Notes: generated by a model from the letters alone, not told the origin. Shown: positions 24,071 to 33,085, counted from the stretch's first letter. The stretch: DNA of 64,000 nt from UBA1206 sp045600105 (GCA_045600105.1 JAZRXG010000034.1:47330-111329), one strand, 5' to 3'. Numbers and translations are program-made.

Positions 24071-25036
24071 TCAGGCCCAGAACATTCCGCCGGGATTGGT
24101 GTCGATGCGGCATTCCTTGAGGAACGCGACTGCTTTCGCAAGTCCTTCGTAGGTGGACATGAGGGAATCCTCGTGTTCGATGGAAAGAACGTCGTCGTAG
24201 CCGACCATGCGGAGGTTCGAGCAGAAATCCTTCCAATACTGATATCCGTTGCCGTAGCCTACGGTGCGGAATATCCACGATCTGTTGATCTCGTCGCCGT
24301 AGTGCTTGGTGTCGAGCACGCCGTTGACGGCGGTGTTGATGGCGTCGACCTTGGTGTCCTTTGCGTGTACGTGATAGATGGCGTCGCCGAGATAGCGAAT
24401 GGCAGCGACGGGATCGACCTGCTGCCATATAAGGTGAGACGGGTCAAGGTTCGCACCGATGATGGGGCCAACCGCTTTGCGGAGCTTCATGAGGGATTCG
24501 GGGTTATAAACGCAAAATCCCGGGTGCATTTCAAACGCGATCTTTTCGATTCCGTGTGAAGAAGCGAATTCGGCTTCCTTTTTCCAATAGGGAATGAGTT
24601 TTTCGTTCCACTGCCAGTCGAGGATGGCAAGGAAATCCTCGGGCCAGGGGCAGGTGACCCAGTTGGGGTATTTGCTTTCTTCGCAGTCACCGGGGCAGCC
24701 CGAGAAACCGATTATCTTCTTGATTCCGAGCTTTTCGGCAAGAAGCACGGTGTTTTCGAAATCGTCGTGATATTTTTTGGCGATCTCTTTGTTGGGATGA
24801 ACGGGGTTGCCGTGGCAGGAGAGGCAGTTGAGCTCGATGCCGTATTTGTCGAACGCTTTTCTGAAGTCGGTTATCTTGCTTTCGTCGGCAAGAAGAGCCG
24901 CGGGATCGCAGTGAGCTTTTCCGGGATATCCGCCGGCACCTATCTCGGCGGCTTCGATCCCGGCGTTTTTGAAAGTTTCAAGCGCTTTTTCAAGCGGAAG
25001 ATTGCCGAGAAGAACGGCACATACGCCTATTTTCAT
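24071..25036 (-). CDS. Sugar phosphate isomerase/epimerase (TIM barrel)
   Basis: A 321-residue AP-endonuclease-2/xylose-isomerase-like barrel. Landmarks are GIEAAEIGAGGYPGKAHCDP, ELNCLSCHGNP, FEMHPGFCVYNPE, GANLDPSHLIWQ, YHVHAKDTK and SIEHEDSLMS. These supply the Glu, Asp, His and Glu of the metal site. Proteins of this type handle inositol, hydroxypyruvate or rare sugars. It has a strong AAGGAG and lies downstream of a Gfo/Idh dehydrogenase gene on the same strand, a common pairing in sugar catabolism. The substrate is unknown. Confidence 0.88.
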   Translation of the reverse strand: MKIGVCAVLLGNLPLEKALETFKNAGIEAAEIGAGGYPGKAHCDPAALLADESKITDFRKAFDKYGIELNCLSCHGNPVHPNKEIAKKYHDDFENTVLLAEKLGIKKIIGFSGCPGDCEESKYPNWVTCPWPEDFLAILDWQWNEKLIPYWKKEAEFASSHGIEKIAFEMHPGFCVYNPESLMKLRKAVGPIIGANLDPSHLIWQQVDPVAAIRYLGDAIYHVHAKDTKVDAINTAVNGVLDTKHYGDEINRSWIFRTVGYGNGYQYWKDFCSNLRMVGYDDVLSIEHEDSLMSTYEGLAKAVAFLKECRIDTNPGGMFWA

Positions 25037-25079
25037 TGCTTTTTACTCCTTGTTTGATTATAAATTATTTTAGATTTCG

Positions 25080-25220
25080 TTTTTGAAGCGGCTTTGCCGC
25101 ATCAAAAACACCTTTAAGACGAGTGAAAACGAGTCCTCGCACCGACCAAATGAGCGGAATGAAATGAAGCGAAGCGCGATAAATGCGAGAAACTCACTTG
25201 TAAAACGCAGTTTTACAAGT
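25080..25220. repeat. Intergenic hairpin block
   Basis: The 191-nt gap between the Gfo/Idh and isomerase genes carries two bordering hairpins. One is a 13-bp stem with one mismatch, TTTTTGAAGCGGC (25080-25092) with GCCGCATCAAAAA (25096-25108), and a TTT loop. The other is the perfect 10-bp stem CTTGTAAAAC with GTTTTACAAG around a GCA loop (about 25198-25220). Between them the inverted pieces CCTCGCA and TGCGAG suggest a further helix. Neither border hairpin has a good U run for minus-strand termination. Confidence 0.65.
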
Positions 25221-25227
25221 TATTGAA

Positions 25228-26316
25228 TTAATCAAAGTAATAAGGCTCGCCGGACTTGGCGGATTTGTAGATGCCGTCGAGTATGCGGGAAACGCAGTAA
25301 GCCTGCTCGGGAGTGCAGAACGGAGTTTGGTCGTTGATGACCGCGTCGATCCAGAGACGCGCTTCGCGGTCAGCGGCGTTTTCGTTGGCTACGCCTTCAT
25401 AGAAGGCAGCGCCGCCGGAAGACATATTGGGTCTCAGGACGTACTGTCTGCCGTTGATTATGCCATTCATGCGGATGCCGTCGTTCATGTCAAGACCGCC
25501 GTCGGTGCCGCAGAGAGTCGTGACTGCCTCGCGGGCGTCGAGTATGTTGAGAGCCCATGAAGATTCAAGATATACGGTTGCGCCGTTTTCCATTACGATA
25601 AAGCCGAACGCCGCGTCTTCAACCGTGAAATCGCCTTTTTTCCAGTCGCCCCAGTCGTTGCCGGTGGGGAACTTGTCGCCGAGCTTCTTATAGGTCGTGC
25701 CTACGCAGTATTTGGGCTTGTAGTTGTTCATGCACCAGAGCGTGAGGTCGAGCGCGTGGGTGCCGATATCGATGAGCGGACCGCCGCCCTGTTCGTATTC
25801 GTTGAGGAACACGCCCCAGGTGGGAACGGCGCGTCTTCTGAGCGCGGTGGCTTTTGCGTAATATATTTCGCCGAAAGTGCCTTTTTCGGCCTCTGCTTTA
25901 GCAAAGAGCGAATCGGGTCTGTGACGGTTCTGATAGCCGATGGTGAGCTTTTTGCCGGTCCTCTTAGCGGCGTCGACCATCTTCTTTGCTTCTTCCGCGT
26001 TGATGGCCATGGGCTTTTCGCACATGACGTGCTTGCCTGCCTCGAGAGCGTCGACGGTGATGAAGGAGTGGCTTCTGTTGGGAGTGAGAACGTGTACTAC
26101 CTCGATGCTTTCATCTTTGAGAAGCTCCTTGTAGTCGGTGTAGACCTTGGCGTCGGGTACGCCGTACTGCTTTGCGGCTTTTTCGGCTCTTTCGACGATG
26201 AGGTCGCAGAAAGCGACGAGCTCGACGTTTTTGAGCTTTTTGAGGGAGGGAAGATGCTTGCCGTTGGCGATACCGCCGCAGCCGATGATGCCGATTTTTA
26301 CGATTCTGTCAGGCAT
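25228..26316 (-). CDS. Gfo/Idh/MocA-family oxidoreductase
   Basis: A 362-residue NAD(P)-dependent dehydrogenase. Rossmann motif IGIIGCGGIANGKH at the N-terminus, VMCEKPMAIN (the catalytic EKP), and GPLIDIGTHALDLTLW with the conserved Asp/His. Likely substrates are inositols, glycosides or sugar acids. I start at ATG 26316 (MPDRIVK), which has AAAGGAG 8 nt upstream; the longer frame to 26334 lacks a site. It is followed by a sugar isomerase gene after a hairpin block. Confidence 0.92.
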   Translation of the reverse strand: MPDRIVKIGIIGCGGIANGKHLPSLKKLKNVELVAFCDLIVERAEKAAKQYGVPDAKVYTDYKELLKDESIEVVHVLTPNRSHSFITVDALEAGKHVMCEKPMAINAEEAKKMVDAAKRTGKKLTIGYQNRHRPDSLFAKAEAEKGTFGEIYYAKATALRRRAVPTWGVFLNEYEQGGGPLIDIGTHALDLTLWCMNNYKPKYCVGTTYKKLGDKFPTGNDWGDWKKGDFTVEDAAFGFIVMENGATVYLESSWALNILDAREAVTTLCGTDGGLDMNDGIRMNGIINGRQYVLRPNMSSGGAAFYEGVANENAADREARLWIDAVINDQTPFCTPEQAYCVSRILDGIYKSAKSGEPYYFD

Positions 26317-26420
26317 TTTGTTATCTCCTTTCATTTAAAGGCAGCGGCAAAACCGCGTCTTGCGCCGTTTTTGCGCGAAAGACCGATTTCTGTGCCCGCC
26401 TTGTTTTTGGATACGTATAA

Positions 26421-26449
26421 ACTATAACACGAAAGACGGTGAAAGTCAA
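26421..26449 (-). promoter_or_regulatory. Promoter of the minus-strand Gfo/Idh gene
   Basis: On the minus strand TTGACT (26444-26449), 17 bp, TATAGT (26421-26426), with a leader of about 100 nt. Confidence 0.7.
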
Positions 26450-26500
26450 GCGTAATCGGTTATGGCGAGTTCTTTTTGTTCACAAATGACAACGCCGTTA

Positions 26501-26529
26501 TTGACTAACGCCGACGGTTGTGCTATACT
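26501..26529 (+). promoter_or_regulatory. Promoter of the AlkZ-related/MATE unit
   Basis: TTGACT (26501-26506), 17 bp, TATACT (26524-26529), 30 nt before the first gene. The heptamer AACGCCG occurs twice around the -35 element (26491-26497 and 26507-26513) and could be an operator half-site pair. Confidence 0.7.
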
Positions 26530-26558
26530 GAAATATCATATAAAGCGGAAGTGATATT

Positions 26559-27257
26559 ATGCGTCTTGAAAATTTCGACGATTTCTGCGCTATCCTCAAA
26601 ACGAGCGGTTTTTCAATGGGCGGAGGAAACCCGAAGGGGATATATTCGGTCGTTCCGTTCACGTGGGAAAACCAGGACGGACTCGACACCCCCGTCAGAT
26701 GGCACACCGGCGACCCCGTCACCGACCCGTGGGAGTGGAGGATGCGCGTGCTTGAGGAAAGAAACGATATCGCCTATTCCAAACTGTTTTTCGGAACGAG
26801 CGGATTCATCACCGACGAATGGTACCCGTACTTTTACGCTCTCCGCCGCAAGGGGATGACGTTCGACGAGACGTACGCCGAAGGGCTCATTTCCAATACG
26901 GCAAAAAGGGTGTACGACATTGTTTCAAAAGAAGATGTCATCGCTTTTCACGAGATAAAAAAAGTCGGCGGATTCACCAGAGAAGAAAATTCCGCCTTTG
27001 AACGCGTCATTACCGAGCTGCAGATGAGAATGTTCATCACGATGTGCGGCAGGACTCAGCGCATGAACGCCATCGGCATGGGCTACGGCTGGAACATTTC
27101 GATGTTCACCACCGTGGAACGCTTCTGGGAAGAAAGGGACGTGTATCTCGACAACGTCGATCCCGACGAAGCGTACGAAAAAATCAAAGAGCAGATACTG
27201 CTTCTCAATCCGGACGCTGAAGAGAAGACGATAAACAAATTCATTTTCGGAAAATAA
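26559..27257 (+). CDS. AlkZ-related conserved protein
   Basis: A 232-residue soluble protein. The pattern RWHTGDPVTDPWEWRMRVLEER...DIAYSKLFFGTSGFITDEWYPYF (key pieces WHTGDP, PWEWR, EWYPYF), FTREENSAFERVITELQM and MFITMCG matches a Firmicute family annotated as AlkZ-related, after DNA glycosylases with tandem winged helices. Glycosylase activity is not established for these short forms. It is first in a unit with a MATE exporter, a serine hydrolase and a lipoprotein. Confidence 0.6.
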   Translation: MRLENFDDFCAILKTSGFSMGGGNPKGIYSVVPFTWENQDGLDTPVRWHTGDPVTDPWEWRMRVLEERNDIAYSKLFFGTSGFITDEWYPYFYALRRKGMTFDETYAEGLISNTAKRVYDIVSKEDVIAFHEIKKVGGFTREENSAFERVITELQMRMFITMCGRTQRMNAIGMGYGWNISMFTTVERFWEERDVYLDNVDPDEAYEKIKEQILLLNPDAEEKTINKFIFGK

Positions 27258-27269
27258 CGGAGTATTTCA

Positions 27270-28643
27270 ATGCATTTTGCTTCAAAAAACGTTGACAGCG
27301 AAACGCGTCACAAGCAGATGACCGAATCGCCCATGATGGGTCTGCTCCTTTCAATGGCGATACCGACGGTATTCAGTCAGCTCATCACGGTCATATACAA
27401 CACCGCCGACACGTATTTCGTTTCAAAAATAAATGACAGCGCTTCCGCCGCAGTCGGCGTGGTATTTTCACTGATGTCGCTTATCCAGGCGCTCGGATTC
27501 GGGCTGAGCATGGGCGCCAACAACATAATCAGCCGCAAGCTCGGCGAAAAGAAAAACGACGAAGCGGCGGTCTACGCCAACAGCGCGCTGTTTGCCACCG
27601 TCGCCGTGGGCTTCATACTTATGGCGCTCGGGCTTCCTAACCTCAAATGGCTCATGCGCATCCTCGGCTCGACCGAAACGATGCTGCCGTATTCGTGCGA
27701 CTACGCCATGTACATCCTCATCGCCGCTCCGGTGATGTGCGCGTCGTTCATGCTCAACAACCTGCTTCGCGCCGAAGGCTCCGCGATACCTTCGATGATC
27801 GGGCTCTGCGCCGGAGGAATCCTCAACATATTCCTCGATCCGCTATTCATCTTCACGTTCGACCTCGGCATTTCGGGCGCCGCCATCGCCACAGTCACGG
27901 GGCAGCTCGTCAGCTTTATCGTGCTCCTCATATTCTACCTTAAGGGCAAGAGCATCATCAAGCTGAACTGGCATAAGATCAGCCGCCGTCCGTACGAATA
28001 TTATATGATATGCAAGGTCGGCTTCCCGACGATATGCCGTCAGGGCATGGCGAGCATCGCGTCCGCGCTTCTCAATAACGCCGCGGGCGTTTACGGCGAC
28101 GCGGCAGTCGCGGCGATCACCATCGCGAACAAGGTCTATCTCCTTGTCAGAAACATCATCATCGGTCTCGGTCAGGGCTTCCAGCCCATTGCCGGCTACA
28201 ACTACGGCGCGGGCAGCAAAAAGCGCGTTCGCAGCGTAATGAACCTTTCCTGCGTTATCGGTACGGCGTTCTGCGTGGTGTGCGCCGCCGTCATCGCGTT
28301 GTTCGCGGGTGAGATCATCTCGTGGTTCCGCAACAGCCCCGAGGTGATACGCATCGGCAAAAAGGCGCTCTATTTTGCCTGCGCGGTAATGCCGTTCATG
28401 GCGTATTCCACTTTCGTCAATCAGCTTTATCAATGCCTCGGGTTCACCGTCAGCGCAACGCTGCTCGCAAGCTGCAGGCAGGGAATATTCTTCATTCCCA
28501 TCGTGCTCATCCTACCGAAATATATCGGCATCACGAGCGTGCAGAGCGTTCAGCCGATCTCCGATTTTCTCACCTTCGTCGTCTCGATCCCGTTCCATAT
28601 ATGGTTCTATAAAAAAATACTGCCGGTAAATAAGGAGAAATAA
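27270..28643 (+). CDS. MATE-family efflux transporter
   Basis: A 457-residue protein with about 12 membrane spans in two repeats. Typical motifs are MAIPTVFSQLITVIYNTADTYFVSK at the N-terminus and IIIGLGQGFQPIAGYNYGA at the start of the second half. MATE proteins export drugs or metabolites using sodium or proton gradients. It starts 12 nt after the AlkZ-related gene and is followed 1 nt later by the serine hydrolase. The substrate is unknown. Confidence 0.95.
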   Translation: MHFASKNVDSETRHKQMTESPMMGLLLSMAIPTVFSQLITVIYNTADTYFVSKINDSASAAVGVVFSLMSLIQALGFGLSMGANNIISRKLGEKKNDEAAVYANSALFATVAVGFILMALGLPNLKWLMRILGSTETMLPYSCDYAMYILIAAPVMCASFMLNNLLRAEGSAIPSMIGLCAGGILNIFLDPLFIFTFDLGISGAAIATVTGQLVSFIVLLIFYLKGKSIIKLNWHKISRRPYEYYMICKVGFPTICRQGMASIASALLNNAAGVYGDAAVAAITIANKVYLLVRNIIIGLGQGFQPIAGYNYGAGSKKRVRSVMNLSCVIGTAFCVVCAAVIALFAGEIISWFRNSPEVIRIGKKALYFACAVMPFMAYSTFVNQLYQCLGFTVSATLLASCRQGIFFIPIVLILPKYIGITSVQSVQPISDFLTFVVSIPFHIWFYKKILPVNKEK

Positions 28644-28644
28644 C

Positions 28645-30054
28645 ATGTCAAAACGTCTTTACGGCGAGCTTATCAATACGCCCGCTTTCATAAAATTCAT
28701 TGATAAATGTATGTCCGAAGGTACGCATATCCATTCGTTCCGCTTCCTCAAGGACGGACGTCCTGCCGTCTTCGCTGACTTCGCGCCGTACAGCGGAAGC
28801 GAGCCCATGCACGTCTATTCGCTTTCAAAAGCGTTCACGTCGATCGCGTGCGGCATCGCCTGCGACGAAGGACTGCTTTCGCTCGACGAAAAAATGTGCG
28901 ACATTTTCCCCGACAAAATGCCGGAAGTCATCTCCGAACGCCTTGCAAGACAGACCCTCGGCGACGTTCTTTCCATGCAGAGCGGACACGTGAGATGCGT
29001 GCTCGACAATATGATAAAGTCCGGCGATTCGCTTAAGACGTTCTTTGAGACCGAAATGACCTACGAGCCGGGAACGACGTTCGTTTACAGCACCGGCGGC
29101 ACTCTCGTCTGCGGCGCCGCGGTCACGAGACGTTCGGGCGAACCGCTCGACGAATATCTCGGAAAGCGCCTTTTCGCCAAGCTCGGCGTCAAAACGCCTT
29201 ATTGGGAAAAGACCTGCGACGGTCTCTGCTACGGCGGCGTAGGGCTACGCGTAGACAGCGACACGGCTGCTAAATTCGGTCAGATGCTCGCGAACGGCGG
29301 CGTATATAACGGCGTCCGTATCGTTTCGGAAGAATATATCAAAAACGCCTCGTCTTCTCACGCGCTCGACGTAAACAACGGCTCCGAGGACTGGGTAGCG
29401 GGCTACGGCTATCAGTTCTGGCTCAACAACGCTGCCCACGGCGGCTACCGCGGCGACGGCGCGTTCGGTCAGCTCTGCATCGTCAACACCGAAAAGAACA
29501 TCGTCTTTATAATGGAATGCGAAACTCCCGATATGCAGAAGGAGCTGAACACCATTTTCGAGTTTATCGAAAGCAGCACAAAAGAAGACTTGTCTCTTAT
29601 CGAAAAAGCCGAGTCTCTCTGCGATGGGCTCTATTCTGTTCAAGCGACTTCACCCGTCAAAAACGCGTCATATACGGTCGGCGCGAACGAAGCGCACATC
29701 TTCGGCATTGACGTTTCCGACAAAAACGGCGACCTCGTTCTCGATCTGTGGTGCGACCACGGCAAACAGACCGTCGTCTGCGGAAACGGCAGATATATCA
29801 GAAACAACGTGAGCCTCAAATGTATGTCGCCCGCTATAATCGCTCTCCACGATTACCGCAACGTCGAGGATTTCAACGTCTTCGCGGCGTTTGAAAACGG
29901 TGATGACGGCTTAAAGATCATTCTCCGCCACACCGACCTGCCTCACACCCAGACGTGGACAATCAAAGACGACAAACTTTCCATATCCTTGACCTGCGGC
30001 GGACTGCTGCAGAACGAGTTCACTCTCAAAAGAAAACAACAAAACAAAAAGTGA
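28645..30054 (+). CDS. Serine hydrolase, beta-lactamase class C-like
   Basis: A 469-residue protein with no signal peptide. The class C/esterase motifs are SLSKAF (SxxK) near residue 65, then VYSTGGT (YxS in place of YxN) near residue 150, and GYRGDGAFGQ as the third motif. A C-terminal beta-rich domain of about 140 residues follows. It is more likely an esterase or D-aminopeptidase-like enzyme than an antibiotic-degrading lactamase, since it lacks an export signal. It starts 1 nt after the MATE gene. Confidence 0.85.
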   Translation: MSKRLYGELINTPAFIKFIDKCMSEGTHIHSFRFLKDGRPAVFADFAPYSGSEPMHVYSLSKAFTSIACGIACDEGLLSLDEKMCDIFPDKMPEVISERLARQTLGDVLSMQSGHVRCVLDNMIKSGDSLKTFFETEMTYEPGTTFVYSTGGTLVCGAAVTRRSGEPLDEYLGKRLFAKLGVKTPYWEKTCDGLCYGGVGLRVDSDTAAKFGQMLANGGVYNGVRIVSEEYIKNASSSHALDVNNGSEDWVAGYGYQFWLNNAAHGGYRGDGAFGQLCIVNTEKNIVFIMECETPDMQKELNTIFEFIESSTKEDLSLIEKAESLCDGLYSVQATSPVKNASYTVGANEAHIFGIDVSDKNGDLVLDLWCDHGKQTVVCGNGRYIRNNVSLKCMSPAIIALHDYRNVEDFNVFAAFENGDDGLKIILRHTDLPHTQTWTIKDDKLSISLTCGGLLQNEFTLKRKQQNKK

Positions 30055-30064
30055 GGACGATCCG

Positions 30065-31159
30065 ATGAAAAAAACAGCCGCGTTCCTTTTGTCTTTTCTT
30101 TTGTGCGTCGGAATGTGTGCCTGCGGTATGAAAACTGACGATACGGATATGGTTTCGGACGCATCTGAAATATCCGAAGCATCGGAAGCTTCTTTTACCG
30201 AAAGCGAGAGCAGCGAGGACGCCGTTTCCGAACCCGTGACGTACGAAGAAGTTTACGAAGTTCCCGAAGAGATGGATTTTGAGGCAAAAGTCAACGGCAA
30301 CTACGTCATCGCCTGCGATCAGATGAAAGACCGCGTGGTCGTGTTCGATATGAGCAAGTACGACGGCGTCGACCTTGACAACTGCGCCGTTTGGTCATAT
30401 ACGCCTAAAAACAACAACCGCGTCTGCGTTTCCGGCGTGAAATACCGTGAAAATACCGTCTACGGTGACGTGGTGCTTATATGCTCTTCCGAGGGATACG
30501 CGGGTGTCGTGACCTATCCAGAAGGGGAAGAGGTATGGAGCGTTTCTTACTGCGGTCAGAACCCTCATTCAATCGAAATACTTCCGAGCGGGGATATCGT
30601 CTGCGCCTCTTCCAACGACAAGCATATCCGGCTCTACCGTTACGGCGGAACCAAGGACGACTACGTCGATTACGAGCTCGACAGCGCTCACGGCGTTTTG
30701 TGGGACCCCGACAAGCAGCTCCTTTGGGCTTTGGGATATTCGAGACTCGTCTCTTACAAATACGAAGACGGTACTCTTACGGTCAAAAAGGAGTATCCGC
30801 TTCCGGTCTCCGGCGGACACGCTCTGTCCGCGGATTTCTCCGATACGGATAAGCTCATCGTGACGACCGGCAACGCGGTCTATTCCTTCAGCAAGGTAAA
30901 AAGACGGTTCACGAGGATAATGCAGTCTTCGCAGAGCATCAAGGGATACGGAAACGACCCGTGCGGCGATACGTTTTACTGCTATCCTAACAAGGGAATT
31001 GGGCGTAAATGGGAAACGAAATATTACGCGGAATGGTGTACCGATACCATATATTACAAAGCCGATGGAGAAGACGAGTTCACGGAGGCAAAATCATCGA
31101 GCTGCGCTTTTTACAAGGTGTATAATTTCTACGGCAAATATCAGCCGGACAGAAAATGA
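30065..31159 (+). CDS. Lipoprotein with beta-propeller-like repeats
   Basis: A 364-residue lipoprotein (lipobox GMCAC near residue 20, then a Ser/Glu linker to about residue 70). The main domain begins YVIACDQMKDRVVVFDM and contains successive blade-like strands (GDVVLICSSEGYAGVVTYP, HSIEILPSGDIVCAS, HGVLWDPDKQLLWALGY), resembling the DUF6528 type of propeller. No enzymatic residues stand out. It is last in the unit, 10 nt after the hydrolase, and is followed by a strong terminator. Confidence 0.75.
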   Translation: MKKTAAFLLSFLLCVGMCACGMKTDDTDMVSDASEISEASEASFTESESSEDAVSEPVTYEEVYEVPEEMDFEAKVNGNYVIACDQMKDRVVVFDMSKYDGVDLDNCAVWSYTPKNNNRVCVSGVKYRENTVYGDVVLICSSEGYAGVVTYPEGEEVWSVSYCGQNPHSIEILPSGDIVCASSNDKHIRLYRYGGTKDDYVDYELDSAHGVLWDPDKQLLWALGYSRLVSYKYEDGTLTVKKEYPLPVSGGHALSADFSDTDKLIVTTGNAVYSFSKVKRRFTRIMQSSQSIKGYGNDPCGDTFYCYPNKGIGRKWETKYYAEWCTDTIYYKADGEDEFTEAKSSSCAFYKVYNFYGKYQPDRK

Positions 31160-31170
31160 TCTGAAAATAT

Positions 31171-31211
31171 AAAAAACGTGCCGTTGTACTTTTTGGTACA
31201 ACGGCACTTTT
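31171..31211. terminator. Bidirectional terminator
   Basis: The perfect 12-bp stem GTGCCGTTGTAC (31178-31189) with GTACAACGGCAC (31196-31207) has an A run before and T run after. It lies between the converging lipoprotein and folD genes. Confidence 0.93.
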
Positions 31212-31221
31212 GATATGCTTT

Positions 31222-32064
31222 TTATCTGTCGGCGTATGCTTTCAGCGTGTTCGTAAGCAGCATCGCGATGGTCATGGGGCCGACGCCGCCCGGAACGGGG
31301 GTGATGTACGACGCCTTTGCCGCGCAGGACTCGTATTCGCAGTCGCCGCAAAGCTTGCCGTCGACTCTGTTCATTCCCACGTCGATCACCACGGCGCCGT
31401 CTTTTATCATATCGCCGGTCAGCACGTTCGCTTTGCCAACGGCGACCACGACTATGTCGGCGTTTTTGGTGTAAACGGAAATATCGGGCGTTTTCGAGTG
31501 GCAGACGGTCACGGTGCCGTGACGCCCGAGCAGCAGCATCGCCATCGGCTTGCCGACGATATTGCTTCTGCCTATCACCACGCAGTTTTTGCCTTTTATC
31601 TCCACGTTGTATTCGTCAAGCAGCCTGATAATCCCGGACGGAGTGCAGGGAGCGAACGAATCGAGTCCCAGAAACATCTTGCCGACGTTGACGGGATGGA
31701 ACGCGTCCACGTCCTTTTCGGGGACTATCGTTTCGATGACGGCTCTTTCGTTTATTCCTTCCGGAAGCGGGAGCTGAACGAGTATGCCGTCGACGCTGTC
31801 GTCGGTATTGAGCTCTTTTACAAGCGAGATCAGCTCTTCTTCGGTCGTCGTATCGGGGAGGAGATACTGTTTTGACGTTATCCCCGTTTCGCCGCACGAG
31901 CGTATCTTGTTTCTGACGTATACCTGCGACGCGGGATCTTCGCCGACGAGTACCACGGCAAGGCAGGGCGCGCGTTTACCCGACGCGACTATCGCGTCGA
32001 CACGCTCTTTGATCTCGGATTTTACTTTTATCGACGTTGCTTTTCCGTCAAGAATCACTGCCAT
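31222..32064 (-). CDS. folD: Methylenetetrahydrofolate dehydrogenase/cyclohydrolase
   Basis: A 280-residue bifunctional folate enzyme interconverting 5,10-methylene- and 10-formyl-tetrahydrofolate. The catalytic YVRNKIRSCGE (Lys), the motifs DGILVQLPLP and VIGRSNIVGKPMAMLLL, and the end PVPGGVGPMTIAMLL are diagnostic. I use ATG 32064 (MAVILDGK) with GCGAGG upstream; it overlaps the lgt tail by 17 nt. It is the last gene of the long minus-strand run. Confidence 0.97.
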   Translation of the reverse strand: MAVILDGKATSIKVKSEIKERVDAIVASGKRAPCLAVVLVGEDPASQVYVRNKIRSCGETGITSKQYLLPDTTTEEELISLVKELNTDDSVDGILVQLPLPEGINERAVIETIVPEKDVDAFHPVNVGKMFLGLDSFAPCTPSGIIRLLDEYNVEIKGKNCVVIGRSNIVGKPMAMLLLGRHGTVTVCHSKTPDISVYTKNADIVVVAVGKANVLTGDMIKDGAVVIDVGMNRVDGKLCGDCEYESCAAKASYITPVPGGVGPMTIAMLLTNTLKAYADR

Positions 32065-33085
32065 TTTCGTTGTCCTCGCTGTTTTCATCGTTGTCTTCGT
32101 TGATTTTTACGTTTTCGTCTTCGATGCCTTCGAGCCTGTTCAGTTCGTCGGTCTCGTCATCATCGTCAAGCTCGGTTTCTTCTTCGGGAAGGTCTTCGTC
32201 TTCATCCTCGATATCCATGTTTCCGGAGGAATACTTGGACGAGTAAGACGCCGCTTCAAGCTCCTGCTTTTTGAACCTGTCAAGCAGATACACGAGCAGC
32301 AAAGAGCAGACGACGAAGCTGAGCAGTCCCAGCCATACAAACAGCTTTTCGCCGAAAAGACCGCGGCAGCTGTCGGTGCGGAGTATTTCGATAAGCCCTC
32401 TGCCGAGTCCGTACCACGCAAGGTACATGAGCAGTATCTGACCGTCGAATTTTTTCTTTTTATAAACAAGCGAAATGATTATGAATCCGGCGAGGTTCCA
32501 GAGCGACTCGTAAAGGAACGTCGGGTGGGCGACAACCGTGCTGCCTCTCTGAATGCCGTCCCTGAACTCGGTGACCGTCATCCTCCAGGGGAGGGAATCA
32601 ACGCTCGATGAGTATCCGTAGGCTTCGCCGTTCATGAAGTTGCCCCAGCGGCCTATTATCTGACCGATCATTTCCGCGGGCGCGGCAGCGTCGATTATGC
32701 GGAAAAACGGCAGCTTTTTGACTTTGCAGTAGACGAATATCGTGAGTATGCCGAAAATTATCGAGCCGTATACGGCGATGCCGCCGTTGCGGATGTTTAT
32801 TATATCCACGAACGAATCGTATTTCTGACCGCTTGTCAGCACGTAAACTATCCTTGCGCCGATGATGGCGATGGGGATGGTGAAAAGCGCCATATTGAGG
32901 ATGTGGTCTTCGGATATCTTTTCGATCTTCACCGTTCTGTGATAGAAGTAGACGAATGCGAGAATTATGCCTGTGGTCAGTATGATGCCGTACCACTGCA
33001 CGTTGACGCCGAAGATCTTAAACGCGGTCTCATTGACGGTAAAATTGAGCCCGAGACCGGGAAAACCTATTTCATTCGTTGTCAT
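32048..33085 (-). CDS. lgt: Prolipoprotein diacylglyceryl transferase
   Basis: A 345-residue seven-span membrane enzyme that attaches diacylglycerol to the lipobox cysteine of exported lipoproteins, several of which are encoded nearby. The signature GRWGNFMNGEAYG is intact, as are HPTFLYES and GRGLIEILRTD. The C-terminus is unusual: about 60 residues rich in Asp/Glu (from NMDIEDEDEDL on) after the last span, absent from most Lgt proteins. Start ATG 33085 has AAAGGAGG and overlaps the yfmH stop by ATGA. Confidence 0.96.
   Translation of the reverse strand: MTTNEIGFPGLGLNFTVNETAFKIFGVNVQWYGIILTTGIILAFVYFYHRTVKIEKISEDHILNMALFTIPIAIIGARIVYVLTSGQKYDSFVDIINIRNGGIAVYGSIIFGILTIFVYCKVKKLPFFRIIDAAAPAEMIGQIIGRWGNFMNGEAYGYSSSVDSLPWRMTVTEFRDGIQRGSTVVAHPTFLYESLWNLAGFIIISLVYKKKKFDGQILLMYLAWYGLGRGLIEILRTDSCRGLFGEKLFVWLGLLSFVVCSLLLVYLLDRFKKQELEAASYSSKYSSGNMDIEDEDEDLPEEETELDDDDETDELNRLEGIEDENVKINEDNDENSEDNENGSDS

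Noticed and set aside
28645..30054. Antibiotic-inactivating class C beta-lactamase
   Set aside because: There is no signal peptide, YxS replaces YxN, and an extra C-terminal domain fits generic serine esterases better.
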